Assembly (NCBI GenBank): GCA_963971305.1
Contig: OZ020307.1
Span: 57,347,702-57,411,701, forward strand
Direction: 5' to 3'
Source: Arcuatula senhousia
Taxonomy: Eukaryota; Mollusca; Bivalvia; Mytilida; Mytilidae
DNA length: 64,000 bases
Shown here: positions 34,016 to 45,709 of the stretch, piece by piece
Numbering within the stretch: position 1 is the stretch's first letter
How the letters are laid out: every line of letters begins with the position of its first letter
Notes under the pieces: model-generated
What the model saw: the letters and a program-made list of their open reading frames with translations, nothing else
Databases searched by the model: none
Told to the model about the DNA's origin: nothing
Translations under genes and position numbers: made by a program

Positions 34016-34289
34016 TAGGCTCTGCCAAAGTCAACGAAAGCTGCGCGAGAGTAACCCGTTATAACGCTAAAGTCAGGCGTTATTACTGTAACGAAAAGTA
34101 GCGCGTTATTACGGGAAACTTATTAAAAGTGCGTTCAAGCGCGAGAATTAATTTTGAGATTATCAACATGAGTCTAATGGTATTCATATATTTCTGTCAT
34201 ATAGTTCATGAAACAACTTTAGCTGTTGCGAACGATTCTTGATCAAAACTTGTTCACCTTATATACAGACCCTCTAAAATTCAAACTAA

Positions 34290-34575
34290 CCACACGCACG
34301 ATGAGCGCACGCACGATGAGCGCACGATGAATGCACGATGAGCGCACGATGAACGCACGATGAGTGCACGATGAACGCACGATGAGTGCACGATGAGCGC
34401 ACGATACACGTTCCACGCACGATGAGCGATGAGCGTTTAAACATTCACACGCACGATTGAATCGCTCAAATACACGATTGTGGATCTCACACGATTAACC
34501 ACTCAAATGAACGTTACACGATGAGCGATGAACGTTTAAACGCTCACACGCACGATGAGCGATGAACGTTGAATA
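34290..34575. repeat. CACGATGAGCG tandem array, left
   Basis: Units of 11-22 bp (gcacgatgagcgcacgatga and variants with gaacg, gagtg). They grade into cacgattgaatcgctcaaat / acgatgagcgatgaacg words toward 34575. Confidence 0.9.
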
Positions 34576-36315
34576 TTCATGCAGAGAAAATGAAAACACG
34601 TTTTAGTTAAAGTTTTCAGATACAGTACTAGCCTACAAGTAATTGTCGAATTTATAATGTAAAAAACAATTCGTTTTTATTTACTGTTCCTATATACCAT
34701 CAGTGAAGCCAAAGCCAAATACGGATCCAGCAGTGTTAAAATCATTAATAAATTCATTTAAATTAACCTTTTGGTACGTTTGCGCAACATCATATAAGAC
34801 ATGTATATCTCCCAACTTGATAATATTAACAATATTCAAAATTTATTTCTTTTTATTGAATAAATTTAAAGACTTATACAGGTTACAACAAATTATTCAT
34901 TTCTAGTTAAATTAAATCTAAATATGAAAGGAGTAGAGCCACGAATGCCTCAAATCGACCCGGTATTTTAACTAATTTTTAAACTACTTCAACTCTTCGT
35001 AAATTTATCCAAAATGAGTCAAGGCATAACTGAACTTTTCATATATGTAAGATTTAACAAAATATCTACATCACAGGTCTAGCCTTGGCATTTCAAACAC
35101 GCCATAAATTATACAATTCTTAATTTTTCGCCTATTTTCACTGTTTTCTCGTCGTATTTTGTCAAAAATAGTATTGACCACTTTCGTCGACCATCGTAAT
35201 TTTTTGATAATCATTTTATAACATAAAATACACATTTTTATCACAAAATAATTTTGGTCGACGGGTGTGGCCATTTTCGTTTGAACCGATTTATACATGA
35301 ATATCAATGAAAAATGTCAAAAAAACGAGATTTTGAACAAAATAGACTGATTTTTTAGCTCACTGTCCTCCTTGTTGATAAACAATTAAACCAAAAGATA
35401 TCGAAATTTATAAAATATGAAGTCTAATGAACATCAAGGGAGCAATTACAAGGAAGTATATCAAAGTTGAACTTCTGGGCCGATTTGGGGCCTTCGTGGC
35501 TCTACTCCTAAATTTTGAACATACGAAAATATTATTTGAGTAAAATGCAGCGACCACTTTATAGAAATAAAGATACATTGTAACAGGGATTAATACAAGT
35601 TTTCTTATTTCCAGATTGTAATAACAAAACTGCAATAATTGAGAGAGGAAACCTTAGGTATAAATCAATAAAACGAGAGAACAATACTTGCCAAAACTGC
35701 GATTCCCGTTAAATTTTCCAGCCAAAATGAATATTTATAAAATCTAACTTCATAAGAGAAGAACTTTAAAATTTTAAACAGAAAATATTCAAACGAAAAT
35801 AACTCCTTGAAATATTGTCTTCATCGGATCATCATTGCAAAAGATTGCCCCATTTATCAATACTGGCAATACTTTTGACCTTAACATTAATATTTCGTAA
35901 CTATAAACGTCCAGAGCTCTGATAAACGTCTATATCTTTTGTTTAAATTTGTTGTACGCGTATATAATATGCTTTCAACTCTTAGTGGAATAACGATCAT
36001 TAATTAACAAGGTCCTGATCATCACCTGTGGTTTTCTTCCCCTTAGATACCCGCTGTGATCTTCCGCATTAAACATCCGTTATATATGCATGCGGTCTGT
36101 ATTTTGTTTATTTTGTACACGACATGCAAATAATGAGTTCGGTTAGTCTTTGTTTTCACATTCATCATAAGAGGAAACGCTTATCTTCATTAAAAAAATG
36201 TGTATATATGATTTGATAAAGAAAGACATTTGAAACTAAACATTTTAAATAAAGTACATGAACTGAGTCTTCTTTCTAATAACCTATTAAGTTATACGTT
36301 TTTACACCAGAGACT
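34576..36315. other. Noncoding AT-rich sequence
   Basis: Short frames at 34703, 35071 and 35408 without recognisable motifs. Nothing else identified. Confidence 0.5.
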
Positions 36316-36317
36316 TT

Positions 36318-36545
36318 GACAGACAGACACCAAAAAGTTGGCGATACATGTAACATAGTAAACCAAGGACAGACAGACGGACACCAAGTGATTGAATATC
36401 ATTGTGTATTTTTGTTTGTTTGTTTCTTAGTTTTAATTTTCTCGCGTTTTTTTTTTACAACCGGGATATTTACAGACGGACACCAAGTGATGGACATAGT
36501 AAACAAAGTACAGACTGACGGACACCAAGTGGTGGGCGAGATTTT
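36318..36545. repeat. Scattered 'acagacggacaccaagtg' repeats
   Basis: Four spaced copies of the word at about 36320, 36370, 36473 and 36513 with gatggacatagtaaac-like followers. They create a 136-codon open frame (36316-36726) with TDGHQV repeated, which I regard as a repeat artefact. Confidence 0.6.
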
Positions 36546-36726
36546 ACAGCGGCAAATCAAAGGGTTTAAATTTCTAAAACTGTCTATAAAAAAAGATTAC
36601 ATATCTTTACAAACCTTTCGGCTTGTGATATTTATAAAAATTAGAATGGTATTACTAACTTTGGTATACACTGTGGAAAATTATCTTTTACGGCTTAGTG
36701 CATGTTTTGAGGTAGCCCGGCTTTAA

Positions 36727-39700
36727 GGTATTTAGACGCACCGACCTATAAATGAATGGTGCTTATGCTTTTCCTTTAAAGTGTAATGTCTGATTATCCA
36801 ATGTCTTGCTTATGTAAAACGTGGGTACGTCGTTTTACCTGAAAACATGACATAATTTAAATGTAATAATATAGTTTGAAGCAAAAACTTAAACATTGAA
36901 GTAAATGTCGTATTGGTCAAGAAAACGCATCCTTTACTCAAATAACGCCTATTTCAAACTTGAGCATTATAAGATCGAAAGAAGCCGAGTTACGCGAGTT
37001 GTAGTATATGACGAACGAAGGAACAAAATTGAATGTAAAATACTCAACAAACAAGAAGGATGAAAATTGCATACCGCGACATGTGGTCGTTCGTTAATAA
37101 ATATACCAGCTATTGCCGTATGGCGTACATACGGACACAATTTAATAAATATAATATAAAAAGAAAAAATAGTTAATAAAGATCCTGCGATGATATGTAA
37201 GGGCATAAAGTTCTACTCCTGCCCGTTTGTCCGTCTATCGGTACGTTGGTATTTCTAGTATCGTCATGGATTCCTCCCAAGTCGGTTTTTTGAGTCCACG
37301 TCCACGACTAAAACATGACATGATGTAGGATGGAGCGGCGTTGACTCAAAAACCCTGATTTCGGAGGATGCCGTCATGATTTTTCTAAACCATTTAAATG
37401 TACATGTGAAAGAAAGGTGGTTCAGTATCATAAGGTGTATGTATGTTCTAAGTGACTTGCAGACCTGTACCACCACTATTTTTGTCTCGGGACTGGGTCG
37501 ATATGAACATTTTTATAAAAAAATAGTTTGCAAGTTTTCGTCATGTATTTTCCGTTCATGATAATGATTTAATAGGGTGGTTCAGCGTGACCGTGTCACT
37601 GAACATTACTTCTTGTCTGGGGATTTACGCGGGGCAAGTGTGTGCCATGAACAAATTCCTTCTTTATTTTACTACTATTACAGATGAATTGACCTTTTCT
37701 TTGTTTTTTTAAGAAAATTTAACTGCTGCGTGTCAAGAAAAACTGGTAAGAAAGATAAAAACGTAGACATAACAAAAGGCAACACACAGTTGTTAAAGCA
37801 CGGGTAGTGCTATATAATCTTTACAAATTATCCACATTTGTTTGTATTTTACGGCACGTCCCGAAGAATGGTTTATATAATCACTAGAAAAATTCCTAGC
37901 CATACATGTACACCAAAACGGGCGAAATCTGAGGGCCCATTCTAAAAAGTGTTCTTTAATTTATTGAGTAGATAAATAAATATTTTCCTAAACGTCTTTT
38001 AATAGAACAGTAAAGACATTGTATCTTTTCATTTTTTTCTTTAGATTATTTTGTCTTCTTCAAATTTTGTATATTGCCTATCTTATGAATTACCTTTTTG
38101 TTTATTTGACATGTTCAGAGTCTACCTTTTAACACCTGTCGATCGGGATACCTGGGGCGTCATGCTGTGACATCCGCCTGCCGCTTTTGGCCCGCGTCCA
38201 AACAACCAGCTGTGACAAATTATGCACACGTGAAGATTGATAGTTGATAAAAAAAATATATGTTCAATTTGCCATCAGACAACAGTTACACGTTCATTTT
38301 AAGTCAAAATATTATAATTAAATATTATATATTTCTTGATTAAATTTAAAATTTTAAAAATGAATGCCCAAGATATTATTTTACATGTACAAATGCTCTT
38401 TAAAAGAAATAATTATAAAATTAATGGGCTTTCATACCCCGCTCTCCCTGATTTCCCCCTTACTCATAATCAAATAGTTAAACTTATTTTCGTTTTTTAT
38501 TAAAATAATATTTATAAAGACGTATTTGCAATATCATGCCCGTTAAAATTTGAATCTATTATTTTCGTTATGAAATTACAATGAAAATTTTTTCGATGCG
38601 TAATTTACGTTTTTCTAATGTTTTTTTTCTCTATTTTTTTTTGTAATATTCGTACAAATTTTATGTGTTGTGTTGTATCTTATAAATAAGCGTTGCTGTT
38701 CCGAAGCAAAAAAAAAGTTAACACTATATTAAGAAATAATGCTGCGTGCAATTAAGAATGATTCAAAAAAACATAAGATGTGTACTAAACCGAGAGTACG
38801 GGACAAAACATTTATTCATGTATATGTACATGTATTTATAAAACGTCAACGACGGAAAACTGCCAACAGAACTCAGTATCAACATGCAGGGGCCGCTACT
38901 CACTGTTTTAGTTCTAGAATGAGAAATCGGCATACATTCATGACATATCAGAAACAATATTTTAAAAGAAAGACTTTCTTTCAACCTAGCGTTTTGACAA
39001 TTGCATGCAAAGAACAAATAACATAAAGACGACAAATGAAAATATAAGCTTTGAAAACAATTAAAGACATTTAAAATGTGGCGGGGTTAAACTAGTTTCG
39101 AGGTATAGTCCAGTCTCGAAGCTCCCTTTTAGATAATCCACAGCAAAGCACGCAGTTAAACCCCCTCCCCACGGAAACCACCTACCTGAGACAATAATTA
39201 AAGAGATTGGTCTCCACAACAGTGTCTCCGCGCTAATTTGTAAATTTAGATTCGGCCTGTTGAAATAGGCACTTTCATTACAAGCGAGTAAACTTTTTTC
39301 TTTTCATTTTTATCACAATTTTTTCCAAAGGAACAGTTTAAAGTCAATCGTAAATTTTTTTTCAAAATTCAAACTTAGAAATACACCTCTTGGAAATCTT
39401 ATACATTTCATTTCAAATCTTACCTTACAGTATCTTATTTAGTCGTGTTTAATAACCAAATGATTCGAGAATATTCAGGTGAAATTTGAAGGTAATTTGA
39501 TAAATTCAGGTCAACTAATTAACAGTTTGAAATTGGTGACAGGACGCCCGCTGGTCGATAACTCTTGTGACAAATATCAGTCTGTTCGCGTGGTGTTTGA
39601 TTTTTTATTTTTCACCATTCTTCAGATTTTATTAAATTACAAACAAAATGATGAATAAAACGCTTCGAAAATAACATCAAACAATGTACGAGAAATTCAG

Positions 39701-40140
39701 CTATCTAAAGGTACTTTTATATTTGAATATACTGTAGAAACACCAAAGTTTAATCGAGAGGATCATCTTCACAAGAACGACACTGTTATTTTCAGCCATT
39801 TCATATGTTTAATAGGATGATTCGATTTTCTTCAATATGATTTTCTCAGCACCTACGAAAAATCAGACACTTCACCATTTCCGAGATATACATTATAACC
39901 TTTGTTACAACAAGGTAAAATTTATTAATATTCAAATCTTGCTACTGAAAATGATATCTATGACAGCAAAAGTATTTATCAACCATTAAATATTTTTGTT
40001 AATATTTTTTTCTTCTAAATATGCAGAATCATACATATACCTCTAGCGGAAATCGCGTCCGAGGCGGGTCACTCGCTCTGACCTGTGATGAAACAAGCAC
40101 TAATATATGAAATAAAACAAACAAGTGTGGCCACTAAAAG
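36727..40140. other. Noncoding AT-rich sequence with one PLE-tail-like box
   Basis: No supported gene. At 39070-39098 the minus strand carries about 30 bases nearly identical to the family B PLE tail (core aaactagtttaaccccgcca), without other PLE homology around it. Frames at 36967, 37264 and 38739-39035 are unremarkable. Confidence 0.5.
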
Positions 40141-40142
40141 TA

Positions 40143-41474
40143 TGTCTCGCCTGCCCGCACCATCGCTAAAATCAACTACCTAAGCTTTCATTTCTTGATA
40201 TAAACATAAAAAAGTGTCAGTATACCTAATAACAGATGCCTAGTTATTATACTATTCAAGCAATCCATTGTCCACACAAGTATTACAAAAAGTTTTCTGT
40301 CTGAAAAAAGACCTAAGTTCACAGAGTCACTGGAGCGTAAAAATGGGGTCATGGTCACATGGCATGGTGACAGTTGCGTTGTCCATAACCGCAACTGTCT
40401 GTTTACCCAATATCAGATGCCTAGCTATTATAACTTTCCAGCAATTCATTGTCCATAAAAGACTTACAAAAAAGTTTTTCGGCCTGAAAAAGACCTAAGT
40501 TCACAGTCACTGGAGCGTGAAAATGGGGTCAGGGTCACACGGCATGGTGACAGTTGCATAGACCATAACCTGAACTGTCTGTATACTAAATATCAGATGC
40601 CTAGCTATTATACTTTTCAAGCAATTCATCGTCAACAAAAGTCTTACAAAAGTTTACAGCCTGAAAAAAGACCAAAGTTCACAGAGTCACTGGAGCGTGA
40701 AAATGAGGTCAGGGTCACACGGCATGGTGACAGTTGCGTAAACCATAACCTGAACTGTCTGTATACTAAATATCAGATGCCTAGCTATTATACTTTTCAA
40801 GCAATTCATCGTCCACAAAAGTCTTACAAAAAAGTTTACAGCCTGAAAAAAGACCTAAGTTCACAGAGTCACTGGAGCGTGAAAATGAGGTCAGGGTCAC
40901 ATGGCATGGTGACAGTTGCGTAGACCATAACATGAACTGTCTGTATACTAAATATCAGATGCCTAGCTATTATACTTTTCAAGCAATTCATCGTCCACAA
41001 AAGTCTTACAAAAAAGTTTACGGCCTGAAAAAAGATCTAAGTTCACAGAGTCACTGGAGCGTGAAAATGGGGTCAGGGTCACACGGCATGGTGACAGTTG
41101 CATAGACCATAACCTGAACTGTCTGTATACCAAATATCAGATGCCTAGCTATTATACTTTTCAAGCAATTCATCGTCCACAAAAGTCTTACAAAAAAGTT
41201 TACGGCCTGAAAAAAGATCTAAGTTCACAGAGTCACTGGAGCGTGAAAATGGGGTCAGGGTCACATGGCATGGTGACAGTTGCGTAGACCATAACCTGAA
41301 CTGTCTGTATACCAAATATCAGATGCCTAGCTTATATACTTTTCAAGCAATTCATCGTCCACAAAAGTCTTACAAAAAAGTTTACGCCGTCGCCGCCGCC
41401 GCCGTCGCCGCCGCCGTCGCCGGAAAGTAATACCTATGTCTCGCCTTCCGCGACTATTCGTCGCAGGCGAGACA
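40143..41474. mobile_element. Inverted-end element filled with a 180-182-bp tandem array
   Basis: Ends TGTCTCGCCTG (40143) and CAGGCGAGACA (to 41474). Between them about 6.5 units of 180-182 bp; the word tatcagatgcctag recurs at 40411, 40591, 40771, 40953, 41135 and 41317. The last unit gives way to a (CGCCGT/CGC)n GC-rich run at 41386-41421 before the right end. The first unit is the most diverged. Because 180 is divisible by three, long artefactual frames occur (40597-40923). Confidence 0.8.
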
Positions 41475-41689
41475 AAAATCAGATATTTATTTAATTATTA
41501 ATTTATTCGTTATACAGGTTCTTTACTCTACGGAGACTTGCATACATGTTTTATAGTCAAAAATAAAACTTATGGATAATACGTAATATGTATCTATATT
41601 TGAAAAGATAACACGAACAGACTTCAATCACGACAATGTATACTATTGCATATACATGCAGCTGTCTTTGGACATTAGAAATATTAAAT

Positions 41690-42032
41690 CATTCATTTAC
41701 ACGATTAAACGTTCATTTACACGATTGAAACATTCATTTACACGGTAAACCACTCACACGATTGAATCGCTCATTCACACGATTGGAACGTTCATTTACA
41801 CGATTGAAACATTCATTTACACGCTAAATCACTCACACGATTGAAACGTTCATTTACACGATTAAACGTTCATCTACACGCTAAACCGCTCTCACGCTAA
41901 ACCACTCACACGCACGATGAGCGCACGTTGAGTGCACGATGAGCGCACGATGAACGCACGATGAGCGCACGATGAACGCACGATGAGTGCACGATGAGCG
42001 CACGGTGAATGCACGATGAGCGCAAAAATGGT
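41690..42032. repeat. Cacgattaaacgttcattta / CACGATGAGCG array, right
   Basis: First part: ~19-21-bp words acacgattgaaacattcatt with variants. Second part (41905-42032): CACGATGAGCG units as at 34290. The order is the mirror of the left block, but the strand is the same. Confidence 0.85.
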
Positions 42033-42057
42033 TAGTTTGAATTTTAGAGTGTCTGTA

Positions 42058-42540
42058 GTTCCTTACCGGTCCGATATCTAAAAAAATTAAATTAAACATT
42101 TGCGTACTGAAACGGAACGTAACCTTGATCTGTTACCCGTCATGGTGAACTCACATTCAGTTCACACTCAAAACCAGTCTTATAACTATCAGGGTTAAGA
42201 AGAAAAGTGTGGGAAAATGCAATTTCAGTGAATATTCAAAGTTCAAAGGGTCTTAAATCCCGGAAACGGGAACCGGAAGGACAGGAACGAAACGTTAACT
42301 TGATCTTAAACTCATCATGGTAGACTCGCATTCCAATATTTAGTTTAATATCTAACTATAATTTTTAGAAAAAGGCCTGAAAATTACTGTGACAACGAGA
42401 CGGCCAAACAGATACACAAACGGGCAGACGGAGTGCAAACCTACGTCCCCTTCGGATTTTGTCAGTAGGAGACAGATAAAAATTAAAGTAAGTTTACAAT
42501 TTCTGATATTGAAATTTATGTATTAAGAGATGTTACATGT
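42058..42540. other. Noncoding sequence
   Basis: No gene seen. 42410-42480 has the gacggccaaacag...cagacgg style seen near other repeat ends. Confidence 0.45.
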
Positions 42541-42680
42541 AGTTAGTTATTACTTTACTCCCAAGCAGCACGATTTCGGCTATATATATGAAAGTGGTGA
42601 TACAGTGAACATGAAATGATGATGAAGTGGACGTTATGGGGACACAAGGCACTGGAAAAAGGAGTGATGGGTAGGGACGG
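42541..42680 (-). mobile_element. Truncated short retroposon
   Basis: Tail end tagttagttattactttact plus 'cccaagcagcacgatttcgg', as in 6520-6545. Matches the first ~200 bp of the 6470 copy with internal gaps and stops after gggtagggacgg. The GC-rich end is missing, as expected for 5' truncation on the minus strand. Confidence 0.75.
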
Positions 42681-42878
42681 CGCAATCAAATCTTGGACGA
42701 GGACGTGGAAGAGGGAAGTGCCTGGCTGGAAAGATCAAGGCAAAAAGGAAAGCGTCAGAAGATTCTTTATGCAGACGGTCTTCGCCTTGCTTTGTATTTT
42801 TCGTCTTGTACATTTAAGAATGATCATTCCATTTCCAAAAAATTGTTATTTCCTTTAATTAAAAAAAAATTGTGAATA
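42681..42878 (+). other. Exon-like open segment, unassigned
   Basis: A 60-codon frame (42693-42875) encodes MDEDVEEGSAWLERSRQKGK and then a lysine-rich end. It is GC-richer and more protein-like than its neighbours and abuts the truncated retroposon. I recognise no family and see no convincing splice sites. It could be a retrocopy fragment or chance. Confidence 0.2.
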
Positions 42879-43824
42879 GAGAATTAAAATGTCCCTATAA
42901 AGCACTTTTGACACGTTTGATATTTTTGTTTCAGAAATCGTTTTTCTTTGACCAGTGCCGTGTTTCCATCTCCATGATATTACTCTATGCCATTACATTA
43001 ATTACGACGGATATATACGAACTCAAAGCGAGGTCTTCGCGATGCTGTGTTTCTTTCCCAGCACCATTGGAAAGCTTTTCGTCTGGGATTGTAAGATAAA
43101 TGAAACTGACGACACTTAGAAGGTAACACGAAATCATAAGATGCCTTTACGAAGGCATAACGATAGAAAGGATGGATTACCAAACATAACACGAACAAGG
43201 ACCTTCGCACAAACCTTCTGTATTTTTTTAACATTTAAAAAAAATGGATGCACTTCGAACTTTAACCCGGGTTCAGAAAATTTCCACAGAAGCTGCTACG
43301 AGGAAAAGGATTGCAACACGAAAAGAGCGATCTGGTTACGATCAGCCCCGATTTTAAAGATATCCATAATCATATTTCCATCGGGGTCTAAATCGGGATA
43401 ATGTGACACCAGCATAAGGGCAAGATTTTATCATTTATAACCAGGGAAATATATATATCTATATGAAATTAATATTAATGTTTTAATTTTTGTCACCTTA
43501 AAGTACACAAATGGAGGAATTTAGATCTTATATATCCATGTAATTTCTGTCTTTATTCCGTCCAATTTAAAAAGATTTGAAAATTAAAGAAATATATATA
43601 TTTTTCCCGAAGCAGGAGTAAATATGAAAATACAAGAATAAGGTGATTTGCTATAAATTGCAAACATTAATTTGAAAGAAATAAAATGTACTTTTATGCC
43701 TAAGTTTTACACAATGGTTTCTTAATAATTTCAGAAATGAGAGTCCCGTTATATATGTTATATAACAGAAACGACGAACGCTATGCTTCGGATTGTCTGC
43801 ATCTTATTTTCCGGAAAGAATGTA

Positions 43825-44048
43825 GAGTGAGTGAGTGAGTGAGTTGGTGTTTTACGCCCTTGCAACGCTATATAGGTTATTTACAGGCGATGAACATGAA
43901 AAGGATGATAAAATGAACATGAAATGATGATGATAAATGAAATATGGAGATGGGGTGGGAAACAAAGGACCGGTAAATTTTGAAGAACCACAGGAAAAAG
44001 GGGAGAGGTGGGTAGGGGCGGAAAATTTAGCCTATGTGGTGCACTACT
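43825..44048 (-). mobile_element. Truncated short retroposon
   Basis: Very similar to 22722-22945: gagtgagtgagtgagttggt, 'gttttacgccc-tgcaacgctatataggttatttacaggcgatgaac', down to aaaatttagcctatgtggtg. Missing the GC-rich half. No clear target duplication was found. Confidence 0.8.
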
Positions 44049-44049
44049 T

Positions 44050-45329
44050 TAATCTGTTGGATCATCTGAGCAGAAGAAAGAGAAGATTATTATAAATTAT
44101 TTGGATTACCTTTCTTGAATCACTAGACTGAGTGTTTTCAAAATAATGGTTTCTGCGAAAAAAAAATTCATGCAAAAAAAAAAGGCCAAGAGAAAACTGT
44201 TTTGTCTAATTTTAGACATAACCGTAAGCAGATTTTTTTTAGGGGGGGTTCGATTGAGGGATCGATTTTCCAAATATTCCTTTTTTAATAGTGCTTCACC
44301 AAATTTCGGCTTGTGTTTACCTATATTTTTCATTTTTTTTTTCTTTTTCGTCCAAGGGGGGTTAGTCCGAAACCTCGAACCCCCCCCCCCTGGACATTTG
44401 AACAACAAAAGTACGGCTTCGGTACCAAATTAATCTAAAAATCTATGAACAAAAATCACTAAATAATATTTGTAAAGCTTTACAATAATTCATATTCGTG
44501 GGGTTAATTCCGCCTAGAGCATGCATACGCACTGTTTTTAATTATGTTGTTCAATATCACGGTCAGTACACTGTATCTCGAAGTTTTAGCCCGTTTAAAT
44601 ATTCACAGCTGCGAAAACGCAATGTTTGCCAAACAAAGAAAATTACATTTATTCGAATATAATAAATGAAGATGATTTAGATAGTTCAAATTGAGTTTGT
44701 TTAATTTGTCACCATATGAAAAGTCTTCAGGAACAAAACATCCGAGAACCCGATCGATGGCCGCATTAAATACACTAAAAATATAATCAGTCGTCACGAA
44801 TGTAAACAAATAATCAATCAACATTGTCGAATAATTTTAAGCGAAATAAACCAAGTTTAAGGCACATTTGGTAACAAATTGATATTGATAGTTTTCTTAT
44901 ATTACATTTTGGCCTAAATGATATTAAAAAATTGGGTACTAAAAAATATGATTTTGATAGACAATATGCCTTTAAAGAAACGAACTAAAAAAACTCAATA
45001 AAGTTTAACATTATTATAAATCTATAGTTATGATTAACTTGAAATGAATATACACACATTAAAAAAATTATCAAATCAAAATTACAGACAGAAAATTTTG
45101 CTTTGCTTTATCTGCTCATTTGTCAATGTATGTCTATTTTTAAACCTCTCTATTGCATCTAGCTTTGTCTCTGTTGAACAAATTATGTCATAATATTAAA
45201 CTTGGGATAATTATACCTTTTTTTCAAACCACACACATACATTGTAAGTGACTAGATGTTCAATGTTTTATTAAGTTTAAGGTCACGTGTTCTAATTATC
45301 TAATGGTAGTTTGGTATCCCCCATGGTTC
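44050..45329. other. Noncoding sequence with poly-C/poly-G inverted words
   Basis: agggggggttcgattgaggg at 44240 faces cctcgaacccccccccc at 44375, suggesting a weak inverted repeat. The paired frames at 44106-44433 are mirror readings of it. No gene. Confidence 0.5.
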
Positions 45330-45709
45330 ACCTATCTTTTTGATTGGGACCTTCTCTGGGGGTTACGGTGCATTGTATTCTTTTGTACGCGCACATTGTG
45401 ATTGGTGCCGTTAGCAGGTTTTCATCTCAATATCTTCGGTCGGTGGGTTCACTTTTTCTCCTTCGACGAATAGTCTGTCTCGTTTAAAGAAAGTTTAAAT
45501 TTTGTTCTCTCGCTTTTTGGAAAAACGGCAAGAGTAATTTATTGTTCACTAATCCCATACGAAGTTTCCTTTAGTTCCTTTGTCGCTTTTCGTACACGCT
45601 CCGTTTGTTTAAGTTTTCCAAATCGGTGCGCCCTTTCGTATTCGAGGAGTGTTTCCAATTTCAGTTCTTGTTTCATAAATTGTTCGAGAATTTTTCAGTC
45701 ATATCTGAT
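45330..45709 (-). pseudogene. LINE ORF1 relic, C-terminal part
   Basis: Minus-strand reading downstream of the split: DMTEKILEQFMKQELKLE-like text, LEYERAHRFGK, LPFFQKAREQNL, KRDRLFVEGEKV, in shifting frames. These resemble the RNA-binding and C-terminal part of L1-type ORF1 proteins (ERAHR-G, KEAR, RLFVDGE). It continues the N-terminal half at 48565-49588 once the element at 45710-48562 is removed. Dead. Confidence 0.65.

Larger units (their letters stand above)
34266..42055. mobile_element. 7.8-kb TA-flanked inverted-end structure
   Basis: The left end CAGACCCTCTAAAATTCAAA (34266) and the right end TTTGAATTTTAGAGTGTCTG (to 42055) are inverted complements with one mismatch, continuing through ctaacca. 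TA lies outside each (34264-34265, 42056-42057). CACGATGAGCG arrays adjoin both ends but run in the same direction, not inverted. Two readings fit: one large TA-target element, or a small element with one continuous array that was split by a ~7.1-kb insertion. No transposase seen inside. Confidence 0.65.

Noticed and set aside
34290..34575. CRISPR-like regular repeats
   Set aside because: Units are directly adjacent with no unique spacers of constant length, in eukaryotic DNA; it is a minisatellite.
36316..36726. 136-codon open frame with repeated TDGHQV
   Set aside because: The repeats come from the DNA word acagacggacaccaagtg, part of dispersed repeats; the rest is T-rich hydrophobic sequence with no motif.
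40597..40923. 108-codon open frame in the tandem array
   Set aside because: The array period is 180 bp, divisible by three, so any stop-free unit yields a long frame. No protein evidence.
42681..42878. Possible host exon MDEDVEEGSAWLERSRQKGK
   Set aside because: Kept only as a low-confidence note: no splice sites, no family, and adjacency to a retroposon makes chance or a captured scrap likely.
44106..44433. Overlapping 100- and 95-codon frames on opposite strands
   Set aside because: Both are readings of an A/T- and C/G-run-rich inverted repeat.
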